From Clostridia bacterium (GTDB taxonomy: Bacteria; Bacillota; Clostridia; Christensenellales; CAG-1252), in contig SACC01000017.1 of assembly GCA_009928745.1 (NCBI GenBank), positions 1 through 13,041 on the forward strand: a DNA stretch of 13,041 nt. Reading direction: 5' to 3'. A program made the translations under genes and the position numbers. The notes under the pieces are model-generated. The model saw only the letters and a list, made by a program, of their open reading frames with translations, did no database searches and had not been told where the DNA came from. Shown piece by piece: positions 7,288 through 13,041 of this stretch; within the stretch, counting starts at the first letter, position 1, and each line of letters starts with the position of its first letter.

Positions 7288-8580
7288 ATGAATTTGAAAT
7301 ATGAACCTAAAAAAATATTCGATGTATCCAAAAGCCAGGAGATGTTTAAGCGCGCGCTTAACGTAATGCCTGCGGGTATTTACGGACACCTTGGACCATC
7401 GGAAGGCTGTATGATTCCTGTTCAGTCCTATCCTTTGTATATGTCAAGGGCAGAGGGCGCGTACGTGTATGATATCGACGGCAACAGAATAATCGATTAT
7501 ATGTGCGCCTACGGTCCGAACTTCCTTGGTTACAACGACCCGGATGTGGACGCGGCGGCGGCGGAGCAGAGAAAGAAAGGCGATTGCACAACTCTAGTTA
7601 GCCCTATATCCATTGATTTTGCCGAAGAACTCGTCAGCACTATCAATATGGCGGACTGGGCATTCTTCGCAAAGAACGGCGGCGATATTACGCAGTTTTC
7701 TGTAATGATTGCAAGAGCTTATACTCATCGCAAGAAAATCGTCCTTACAAAAGGATATTATCACGGTGTCGCGCCATGGATGCAAAAACTTGGCTACAGC
7801 GGCGTAACAGAGGAAGATCTTGCAAACAATTTATACATTGACTGGAATGCTCCCGAGCAGTTTGAGGCGCTTTGCAAGAAGTATCCCGGACAAATTGCGG
7901 CATTCATTGCAACTCCTTATATGCACGGCAATTTCTTAGATAATATGATACCCGTACCTGGTTATTGGCAGAAAATCCGCAAGATTTGCGATGATAACGG
8001 CATAGTACTCATATTCGATGACGTGCGCGCAGGCTTTAGAGTAAACATCAAGGGCACCGATTTTGAATACGGCATTAAGGCAGATTTGTCTTGCTTCTGC
8101 AAGGCATTAGCTAACGGCTATAATATCTCCGCTATCTGCGGCGCAAAAAAGTTGCTCAACGCAACTGCCGATATCGCGTATACCGGCAGCTACTGGTTCT
8201 CCGCAGTGCCTATGGCGGCGGGAATTGCAACCTTGAAAAAGGCAAAAGCTGTTAACGCTGTGGAAGAAAATATCAAGAAGGGCAAGAAGTTAACCGACGG
8301 TTTAGCTGAGGTAGCTAAGATGAACGGTTTTGACCTAAAAGTAACCGGCGAACCGGCTATGTTCTATCTGAGATTAGCCAATGATTACCCATCGACAATA
8401 CTGCACCAAGAATGGGTTGCAGAATGCGTAAAGAGAGGCGTATTCTTTACAAGTCATCACAATCATTTTATCAGTTACGCCTTATCGGACGCTGACATTC
8501 AGTACACTTGGGAAGTCGCAGACGAAGCATACAAAGTAATTCGCAAAAATCATCCCGATTATGAGGGATACATTAAATAA
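7288..8580 (+). CDS. Class III PLP-dependent aminotransferase (GSA-aminotransferase-like)
   Basis: A 430-residue fold-type I PLP enzyme of the class III family, expected to move an amino group onto a ketone or aldehyde in the cytoplasm. Visible landmarks are the entry motif YVYDIDGNRIIDYMCAYGPNFLGY, NGGD at 130-133 (where related enzymes have NSGTEA or NGSD), GYYHG at 156-160, the PLP-binding Asp in IFDDVRAGFR (D244), and the Schiff-base Lys K272 in FCKALANGY. Length is normal. AGGAGG lies eight bases before the ATG. It is the second gene of the operon, between the first SCP-2-like gene and the transketolase N subunit. It resembles glutamate-1-semialdehyde aminomutase in outline, but the NGGD segment and the absence of any haem gene point to the sugar/lipid-modifying branch of the family. 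The true substrate is unknown. Confidence 0.88.
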   Translation: MNLKYEPKKIFDVSKSQEMFKRALNVMPAGIYGHLGPSEGCMIPVQSYPLYMSRAEGAYVYDIDGNRIIDYMCAYGPNFLGYNDPDVDAAAAEQRKKGDCTTLVSPISIDFAEELVSTINMADWAFFAKNGGDITQFSVMIARAYTHRKKIVLTKGYYHGVAPWMQKLGYSGVTEEDLANNLYIDWNAPEQFEALCKKYPGQIAAFIATPYMHGNFLDNMIPVPGYWQKIRKICDDNGIVLIFDDVRAGFRVNIKGTDFEYGIKADLSCFCKALANGYNISAICGAKKLLNATADIAYTGSYWFSAVPMAAGIATLKKAKAVNAVEENIKKGKKLTDGLAEVAKMNGFDLKVTGEPAMFYLRLANDYPSTILHQEWVAECVKRGVFFTSHHNHFISYALSDADIQYTWEVADEAYKVIRKNHPDYEGYIK

Positions 8581-8601
8581 TTATTAATAGGAGGAATATT
8601 T

Positions 8602-9471
8602 ATGGCTTTAACAAAACAAGAGTGGCTGAGCCTGGAGAAAGAAGCGAGTGAGCTTCGTCAACTGTGTCTGCAGACCACCAATTGGGCGGGCAGCGGTCAT
8701 ATGGGCGGCAGTTTGAGCTCAGTAGATATACTTACACTACTATATTATAAGTATATGAATTTTGACCCGAAGAACTGTGATGATCCCGATCGCGACCGTT
8801 GCGTAGTATCCAAAGGTCATATAGGCCTTGCTATCGCTTCATTATTTGCGAAGCTCGGACTTATTGAAGTTGAACAGCTCAAAACCTTTAATCTTACAGG
8901 TAGCAAATTGGGCATTCACCTTGACTCCAACAAAGTGCGCGGTCTTGATACATCTACGGGCTCGTTAGGTCACGGCTCGGCGCTTGCATTAGGTATTACC
9001 CTAGCTGCAAGAGTGAAGGGCAAGAAATATAAGACATTCCTGTTGCTTGGCGACGGTGAGTGCGACGAAGGTTCGGTATGGGAAGCCGCTATGGCAACTT
9101 CGAACTTCAAGGCAACGGATTTAATCACAATAGTTGACCGTAACAAAATGATGATAGACGGCAAAACCGAAGAAGTTATGCAGTTAGAGCCTTTTGCTGA
9201 TAAGTGGACGGCATTCGGATTCGATGTTGTAGAGGTAGACGGTCACAATCTCTACGAGTTAAGCAATGCGCTTGAATATGCTATCAAGGCAAAAGAAAAA
9301 CCGGTTTGTATCATCGCGAACACCGTTAAGGGCGAGGGTATAAGCTATATGGCAGGTAATTATAAGTGGCATTATGGCGCAGTAGACGAAGATAAGTTTA
9401 ATACAGGCAAGAAAGATCTGGAAGAGTATTACCAGAAAAGACTTGCAAGAGTAGAAAAGGAGGGCAAATAA
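8602..9471 (+). CDS. Transketolase, N-terminal (TPP-binding) subunit
   Basis: A 289-residue polypeptide equal to the N-terminal third to half of a transketolase, which moves two-carbon ketol units between sugars using thiamine diphosphate. It shows SGHMGGSLSSVDIL, SKGHIGLAIAS, TSTGSLGHGSALALG and the thiamine-diphosphate/metal motif GDGECDEG...DRN (G150-D151-G152 to N181). AGGAGG precedes the ATG. The C-terminal half is encoded by the next gene, one base after this stop codon, so the two products should form an alpha2beta2-like enzyme. Split transketolases are common in archaea and anaerobic bacteria, both for pentose metabolism and in dedicated biosynthetic clusters. Its place between an aminotransferase and an SCP-2-like gene favours a dedicated role, by inference. 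Confidence 0.92.
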   Translation: MALTKQEWLSLEKEASELRQLCLQTTNWAGSGHMGGSLSSVDILTLLYYKYMNFDPKNCDDPDRDRCVVSKGHIGLAIASLFAKLGLIEVEQLKTFNLTGSKLGIHLDSNKVRGLDTSTGSLGHGSALALGITLAARVKGKKYKTFLLLGDGECDEGSVWEAAMATSNFKATDLITIVDRNKMMIDGKTEEVMQLEPFADKWTAFGFDVVEVDGHNLYELSNALEYAIKAKEKPVCIIANTVKGEGISYMAGNYKWHYGAVDEDKFNTGKKDLEEYYQKRLARVEKEGK

Positions 9472-9472
9472 T

Positions 9473-10483
9473 ATGGCAGGTGGTTTAAGTTTTACAGCCG
9501 TTGAGACAACAAAGTTGGCAACCGCTGAAATATATGGAAAAACATTGTGCGAATTAGGCGCAGAGAATCCAAATGTCGTTGCTCTTACCGCCGACCTTGC
9601 GGGCTCCACCAAAATCGGTGATTTTCAAGCGAAATTCCCCGATAGATTCTTCAATGTAGGTATTGCAGAGCAAAATCTTATGGGCATTGCGGCAGGTATG
9701 GCTAAGGGCGGACTTGTGCCGTTTGCTTCCACTTTCTCAGTGTTTGCAAGTTTAAGAGCGCTTGATCAGGTACATACGGATATCTGTTATCAAAACGTTA
9801 ACGTTAAGATAATCGGCACGCATAGCGGCACTTCTTTCGGTCAGGGCGGTTCAACCCATCACGCGATTGAAGACTTCGCAGTTATTCGCGCATTAGTCAA
9901 TGTGACGCTTATTTGTCCGGCTGACGGTATTGAGACAGGCGTTGCAGTTAGAGCAGCCGCCAATACCCCCGGTCCGTTCTATATCCGTATTAACCGCGGA
10001 TTCGACCAGACAGTATATAATACTCCTGATTACGGCTTCCAGATTGGCAAGGCTGTTGAGATGTTCGAAGGCACTGATCTGACAATCATCGCTTGCGGCG
10101 CTTGCGTATATCAGGCAGTGCAGGCGGCAAGAATATTGCAGTTTGACCACAAGCTCAATGTTAGAGTGCTGAATATGCACACTATTAAGCCTATTGATAG
10201 AGAAGCTATCCTCAAAGCAGTTAAAGAAACACGCCGTATTATTACGGTGGAAGACCATTCAGTTATCGGCGGCCTTGGCAGCGCGGTTGCAGAAGTGGTT
10301 GTTGAGAGCGGCAAAGCTTGCGCATTCCGTAAGCTTGGCATGCAGGATAAGTTCTCAGCTATCGGTCTCCATGAAGATTTGATGGCAATGCACGAGCTCG
10401 ATTCTGCCGGTATCGTTAAGAATGTGCTTGAAGTTATGAAGGCAGACTTCGAAGTCGATGAGGACTGGGGAGACGAGGTATAA
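9473..10483 (+). CDS. Transketolase, C-terminal (pyrimidine-binding) subunit
   Basis: A 336-residue partner of the preceding subunit. It holds the pyrimidine-binding domain, with the conserved catalytic Glu E66 in FNVGIAEQNLMGIAAGMA that activates thiamine diphosphate in the other subunit, followed by THSGTSFGQGGSTHHAIEDFAVIRAL and CPADGIETGVAVRAAA. The transketolase C-terminal domain (about 195-330) includes LTIIACGACVYQAVQAARIL, VRVLNMHTIKPID and ITVEDHSVIGGLGSAVAEVV. AAGGAGG sits inside the end of the upstream gene, so translation is probably coupled. The next gene starts four bases after the stop. Pyruvate/DXS-type enzymes share these folds but are single long chains; the split and motifs favour transketolase. 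Confidence 0.92.
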   Translation: MAGGLSFTAVETTKLATAEIYGKTLCELGAENPNVVALTADLAGSTKIGDFQAKFPDRFFNVGIAEQNLMGIAAGMAKGGLVPFASTFSVFASLRALDQVHTDICYQNVNVKIIGTHSGTSFGQGGSTHHAIEDFAVIRALVNVTLICPADGIETGVAVRAAANTPGPFYIRINRGFDQTVYNTPDYGFQIGKAVEMFEGTDLTIIACGACVYQAVQAARILQFDHKLNVRVLNMHTIKPIDREAILKAVKETRRIITVEDHSVIGGLGSAVAEVVVESGKACAFRKLGMQDKFSAIGLHEDLMAMHELDSAGIVKNVLEVMKADFEVDEDWGDEV

Positions 10484-10487
10484 TATT

Positions 10488-11315
10488 ATGGCAAAAAACG
10501 TACAAATTACTCAGGACGATGTATTAGCGTCAAGGATATTCTTTTTTTCAGCCTTGCCGTTATTAAAAGTAATCGCAGAGAGTGAGCCGAAGTATGGAGA
10601 TAAGTTTAAGGGCAAGAATTTTGTATTTCAAGTCAGCGCGAAATACGACGGCGTTGAATGCGGCAAAATGGGTACCCATTTTGTTGTTGAAGACGGCAAG
10701 TGGAGCGTAGTAGTAGGCAAAGTGCATGAGACACCTGATGTGGAATTCGTATTTCCCAACCTTAGAAATTTCTGTATTTTCTTTTCGGGTAAGGGAATGC
10801 CGCTACCTAAGATTAAGGGCATGCTAAAACTAGGCATACTTGTACCTGTATTGATGACTCTATTGCGTATGGCAGGACTATTGCAGTCAAAAGAAGCTCC
10901 GAAGAGCCCAGCAGATCAGATTATGCTGGTCAAGTTGTTCTTCTATCTGCTTCCTAACGGCATAAGCCAGCTCAACAAGATGAATCAACCCGATGTTAAG
11001 AAGTTCACGATAAACAGTCCGGATAGAGCGTATGCTTTCGCAGTAACCGGAATTGACGAACTTCAGTCTTGGTTGCGCATAAAAGCGGGCAACAGCAAAG
11101 CCGGAAGAGGCGAGTATCCCAGATGTAAGCCCTTCCTTACAATGCGCTTTGACAGCACGCAGCATGCGCTTGATATTCTTATGAAGAAAGGCGATATGAT
11201 GGAATACATGAGGAACAAATGGCTGACAGTAGAAGGCGCTCCGGAGTTCGGCGGCGAGTTCGGCAATTTGCTCTTCAAGGTAGGCTTCTACGCTCAAGGA
11301 GAGTATCTTGGCTAA
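10488..11315 (+). CDS. Second SCP-2-like protein, operon gene 5
   Basis: A 275-residue protein with the same plan as the first gene of the operon: an SCP-2-like half (about 30-115, FVFQVSAKYDGVECG...HFVVEDGKWSVVVGKVHETPDVEFVFPNLRNFCIFFSGKG), a hydrophobic linker (about 117-140, LKLGILVPVLMTLLRMAGLL), and a second half (about 165-265) containing FLTMRFDSTQHALDILMKKGDM and LTVEGAPEFGGEFGNLL. Shared details with gene 1 include 'MxF(N/D)S' before the second helix and a terminal Y-L-G. ATG at 10488 follows GACGAGG by nine bases; a reading from 10458 would overlap the transketolase gene and is less likely. There is no signal peptide. A role in presenting a lipid-like substrate is inferred from the fold resemblance alone; identity and ligand are unproven. 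Confidence 0.7.
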   Translation: MAKNVQITQDDVLASRIFFFSALPLLKVIAESEPKYGDKFKGKNFVFQVSAKYDGVECGKMGTHFVVEDGKWSVVVGKVHETPDVEFVFPNLRNFCIFFSGKGMPLPKIKGMLKLGILVPVLMTLLRMAGLLQSKEAPKSPADQIMLVKLFFYLLPNGISQLNKMNQPDVKKFTINSPDRAYAFAVTGIDELQSWLRIKAGNSKAGRGEYPRCKPFLTMRFDSTQHALDILMKKGDMMEYMRNKWLTVEGAPEFGGEFGNLLFKVGFYAQGEYLG

Positions 11316-11324
11316 ATAACAAGT

Positions 11325-11353
11325 TAACGCCGCACAATTATTGTGCGGCGTTA
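11325..11353 (+). terminator. Intrinsic terminator closing the five-gene operon
   Basis: TAACGCCGCACAA (11325-11337), loop TTA and TTGTGCGGCGTTA (11341-11353) form a perfect, GC-rich 13-base-pair stem ten bases after the stop codon. A moderately T-rich tail follows. It separates the operon from the dehydrogenase gene. Confidence 0.85.
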
Positions 11354-11398
11354 TTAATAATTCGATATACAAAAGCTGCTGTACAAAATTACGGCAAC

Positions 11399-11427
11399 TT
11401 GTTTTGTGTATTATTATGAATTATAGA
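11399..11427 (+). promoter_or_regulatory. Predicted promoter of the hydroxyacid dehydrogenase gene
   Basis: TTGTTT (11399-11404), a 17-base spacer and TATAGA (11422-11427) make a fair sigma-A promoter with a start near 11434. The Shine-Dalgarno GAGAGG and ATG at 11447 follow immediately. It supports separate transcription after the terminator. Confidence 0.4.
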
Positions 11428-11446
11428 ATTTTTTAAGAGAGGTATT

Positions 11447-12385
11447 ATGAAAATAGTTGTTTTGGACTCATTCACTGTAGCGCAACAGGACTTGTCATTT
11501 AATTGTTTAAAATCTTTTGGAGAGCTGGATATATATGAGCGCACGGAAAATGCGCTTGTTGCCTCCCGTATCGGCGAAGCAGATATTGCAATAACCAACA
11601 AAACCGTTATCAGCAGAGAGGCAATGATAGCTTGTCCACATCTGAAGTTTATCAGCGTATTGGCGACAGGATATAACGTTGTTGACACAGTTGCGGCTAA
11701 AGAGTTAGGGATTACGGTAAGCAATGTTCCTGCGTACAGTACCGACAGCGTAGCGCAAATGACTTTTGCGCTTATACTTGAGCTTGCAGTAAGCGTCGGT
11801 TTGCACTCGGATGCCGTATCAAACGGAGAGTGGGTAGAGAGTAAAGATTTTAGCTTTTGTGTTGCTTCTCTTATAGAGCTTGCGGGCAAGACTCTCGGGC
11901 TTATCGGTTATGGCAATATCGCAAAAGCGGTGGAGAGAATAGCAAAAGCCTTCGGCATGAAGGTAATTGTGCACAACCGCACTCCTTTTGCAGGGAGCGT
12001 AAGTCTTGACGAATTACTTGAAGAATCCGATATAGTTAGCTTACATTGTCCGCTTAATGAGACTAATGCAAAGTTGATTAACGCCGGCTCTATTGCCAAG
12101 ATGAAGAAGGGCGCGTATATAATCAATACTGCGCGCGGCGGGCTTATTGACGAAGCGGCGCTATCGGACGCATTGAATCGCGGGCATATTGCAGGCGCGG
12201 CATTAGATGTGCTTTCCACCGAGCCGCCCAAGGCGGATAACCCATTGCTAGGCGCGAAGAATTGCATAATTACCCCGCATATTGCCTGGGCAACCGGCGA
12301 AGCGCGCGCAAGACTTCTTGGTGTGACGGAAAAGAATATCAAAGGCTATATAGAAGGAGCGCCGATAAACGTAGTTAATAAATAA
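11447..12385 (+). CDS. D-2-hydroxyacid dehydrogenase (hydroxypyruvate/glyoxylate reductase-like)
   Basis: A 312-residue NAD(P)-dependent dehydrogenase that reduces a 2-oxoacid to the D-2-hydroxyacid in the cytoplasm. The split catalytic domain surrounds a Rossmann domain with LGLIGYGNIAKAV (GxGxxA, 154-159). The catalytic triad is visible: R230 in NTARGGLID, E259 in STEPP and H278 in TPHIAWAT. PAYSTDSVAQMTFALILEL is also typical. The length fits glycerate dehydrogenase/hydroxypyruvate reductase, which lacks the extra regulatory domains of long 3-phosphoglycerate dehydrogenases. GAGAGG precedes the ATG. A terminator and a candidate promoter lie between it and the transketolase operon, so it is probably a separate unit. 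Hydroxypyruvate is a known transketolase ketol donor, which makes the neighbourhood suggestive; exact substrate is not determined (D-lactate dehydrogenase is an alternative). Confidence 0.9.
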   Translation: MKIVVLDSFTVAQQDLSFNCLKSFGELDIYERTENALVASRIGEADIAITNKTVISREAMIACPHLKFISVLATGYNVVDTVAAKELGITVSNVPAYSTDSVAQMTFALILELAVSVGLHSDAVSNGEWVESKDFSFCVASLIELAGKTLGLIGYGNIAKAVERIAKAFGMKVIVHNRTPFAGSVSLDELLEESDIVSLHCPLNETNAKLINAGSIAKMKKGAYIINTARGGLIDEAALSDALNRGHIAGAALDVLSTEPPKADNPLLGAKNCIITPHIAWATGEARARLLGVTEKNIKGYIEGAPINVVNK

Positions 12386-12460
12386 TAGTAAACCTTAATT
12401 TATAATTATTTGAAATCCTATTTTTTCGTGAGAATTCAGATAATAGACAATTTCATATTG

Positions 12461-12489
12461 AAAAAGGCAGGGCGTGTACCTGCCTTTTT
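12461..12489 (+). terminator. Intrinsic terminator after the dehydrogenase, overlapping the repeat
   Basis: AAAAAGGCAGG (12461-12471), loop GCGTGTA and CCTGCCTTTTT (12479-12489) make a perfect 11-base-pair stem ending in a run of T. This is a standard intrinsic terminator 75 bases after the stop codon. Its right arm is part of repeat copy 1; the same right arm in copy 2 has lost most of its left partner. Confidence 0.8.
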
Positions 12490-12627
12490 CCCCTTACTCG
12501 TTGGTAACAACGAGCACAAAAGGGGTGAATTTTATAAAAAAGAGGGGAAAATATCACAAAGTGAAACGACTGATATTGTCACCTTAAGTCCGACCGAATG
12601 CAAAATACTGCATTCGCGTTTGGTCGG
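12468..12627. repeat. Tandem hairpin-rich repeat, copy 1 (160 bases)
   Basis: This unit is repeated once, five bases downstream, with three substitutions and a two-base indel. It contains several inverted repeats: CTCGTTG/CAACGAG (12497-12503, 12508-12514) closed by a GTAA tetraloop and framed by CCCCTT/AAGGGG (12490-12495, 12520-12525); AATATCA/TGATATT (12550-12556, 12571-12577); and a terminal stem GAATGCA/TGCATTC (12596-12602, 12609-12615) inside CCGACC/GGTCGG (12590-12595, 12622-12627). An open frame runs through it (12410-12631), but the indel in copy 2 shifts it, so it is unlikely to be coding. Together with copy 2 it fills the 410-base space between the dehydrogenase and TrkH genes. 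Best described as a dispersed palindromic element or structured RNA of unknown class. Confidence 0.85.
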
Positions 12628-12632
12628 ATAGT

Positions 12633-12790
12633 CAGGGCGTGTACCTGCCTTTTTCCCCTTACTTGTTGGTAACAACGAGCACAAAAGAGGTGAATTTTAT
12701 AAAAGAGGGGAAAATATCACAAAGTGAAACGACTGATATTGTCACCTTAAGTCCGACCGAATGCAAAATATTGCATTCGCGTTTGGTCGG
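12633..12790. repeat. Tandem hairpin-rich repeat, copy 2 (158 bases)
   Basis: Nearly identical to copy 1. Relative to it, C>T in the first stem turns a C-G pair into a T-G wobble, C>T in the last hairpin loop adds a pair (GAATGCAA/TTGCATTC), G>A weakens the CCCCTT/AAGGGG pairing, and two A's are missing from an A run. Its outer closing stem CCGACC/GGTCGG is at 12753-12758 and 12785-12790. It ends six bases before the TrkH stop codon, so on the minus strand it would be the 3' untranslated region of that gene. Confidence 0.85.
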
Positions 12791-12795
12791 AATGT

Positions 12796-13041
12796 TTACG
12801 ACTTTAACCAAGTCTTAGGATAAAACAGCAGTAACATAGGGAATATTTCCAATCTGCCTATTAACATATTCAAGGCAAATATAATTTTTGAAAAATAGCT
12901 GAAGTTAGAGAAGTTACCCGCAGCGCCAATATCTCCAAAAAATGGTCCGGTATTACCTAAAGAAGTAAGTACTGCTGAAAAGTTAATCATTAACGAATCC
13001 GAACCGCGCATAGCGGGATTACTTATAGATACAAGTAAAAC
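12796..13041 (-). CDS. TrkH-family potassium uptake membrane protein, C-terminal part (partial)
   Basis: The last 81 residues of a TrkH/KtrB-type potassium channel subunit, open at the window edge; the true start lies beyond position 13041. The visible end reads NPAMRGSDSLMINFSAVLTSLGNTGPFFGDIGAAGNFSNFSYFSKIIFALNMLIGRLEIFPMLLLFYPKTW. The pore/filter-type segment 'TSLGNTGP', 'F...K...MLIGRLEIFP' and a final 'FYPKTW' match the fourth repeat and C-terminus of TrkH, which moves K+ across the membrane with a cytosolic TrkA partner. The frame is open back to 13041, so this is a cut gene, not a short one. The repeat at 12633-12790 lies immediately after the stop. Confidence 0.88.
   Translation of the reverse strand, partial: VLLVSISNPAMRGSDSLMINFSAVLTSLGNTGPFFGDIGAAGNFSNFSYFSKIIFALNMLIGRLEIFPMLLLFYPKTWLKS

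Noticed and set aside
7288..8580. Annotation as glutamate-1-semialdehyde aminomutase (hemL)
   Set aside because: No tetrapyrrole gene is nearby, the NGGD segment is atypical, and the operon partners are transketolase and SCP-2-like proteins.
8602..10483. 1-deoxy-xylulose-5-phosphate synthase split by a frameshift
   Set aside because: Two separate genes each have a proper Shine-Dalgarno sequence and start; the motifs and lengths match known two-subunit transketolases, so this is not a broken DXS.
6511..11315. A hopanoid or sterol biosynthesis cluster
   Set aside because: SCP-2-like proteins and a 3-beta-HSD-like SDR hint at it, but no squalene/hopene cyclase, prenyltransferase or radical SAM gene is present in the window.
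11389..11889. A 166-residue open frame on the - strand opposite the dehydrogenase
   Set aside because: It is antisense to a clearly conserved gene with a full catalytic triad and resembles no protein family; the frame is a codon-use shadow.
12410..12631. A 73-residue open frame on the + strand running through repeat copy 1
   Set aside because: It covers the terminator and the hairpins, has no Shine-Dalgarno sequence, and the homologous frame in copy 2 is broken by a two-base deletion.
12468..12790. CRISPR array or riboswitch
   Set aside because: There are only two long, almost identical units with a five-base gap, no short repeat/spacer periodicity, no cas gene, and no downstream + strand gene to control.

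Overview
The window looks like a chromosomal segment of a low-GC, anaerobic Firmicutes-type (Clostridia-like, probably uncultured gut) bacterium. The evidence is AT-rich spacers, strong AGGAGG-type ribosome binding sites, sigma-A-like promoters, intrinsic terminators, and two small lipoproteins that end in an InlB/Listeria-Bacteroides type repeat with a 'GGWYTE' core. The taxonomic guess rests on general character only; there is no rRNA, tRNA or phylogenetic marker here. I see no CRISPR array, transposase or prophage gene.

Layout. (1) 88-1101 (+): an extended short-chain dehydrogenase of the epimerase / 3-beta-hydroxysteroid dehydrogenase-like type, followed by two small hairpins and a long stem between convergent genes. 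(2) 1335-2969 (-): a multi-spanning O-antigen ligase/polymerase-like membrane protein. (3) 3137-4666 (+): an FGGY-family sugar kinase, transcribed divergently from the ligase and closed by a bidirectional terminator. (4) 6270-4799 (-): two tandem paralogous lipoproteins with a consensus promoter. (5) 6511-11315 (+): a tight five-gene operon with gaps of 12, 21, 1 and 4 bases. It encodes an SCP-2-like protein, a class III PLP aminotransferase, the N- and C-terminal halves of a split transketolase, and a second SCP-2-like protein, ending in a strong terminator. (6) 11447-12385 (+): a D-2-hydroxyacid dehydrogenase with its own promoter. (7) 12461-12790: a terminator merged into a tandem duplication of a ~160-base hairpin-rich repeat. 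(8) 12796-13041 (-): the C-terminal end of a TrkH-type potassium transporter, cut by the window edge.

The most unusual item is the five-gene operon. Two related proteins that look like double SCP-2 (lipid/sterol carrier) domains bracket a complete two-subunit transketolase and an aminotransferase of the type seen in surface-sugar pathways. A possible reading is a pathway that extends a sugar or lipid-bound aldehyde by a two-carbon ketol unit and aminates it, with SCP-2-like proteins holding a hydrophobic substrate. The nearby sugar kinase, SDR and hydroxyacid dehydrogenase (hydroxypyruvate is a classical transketolase donor) could belong to the same metabolism, but they are separate transcription units. 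The enzyme families are well supported by motifs; the pathway is inference. No product is assigned.
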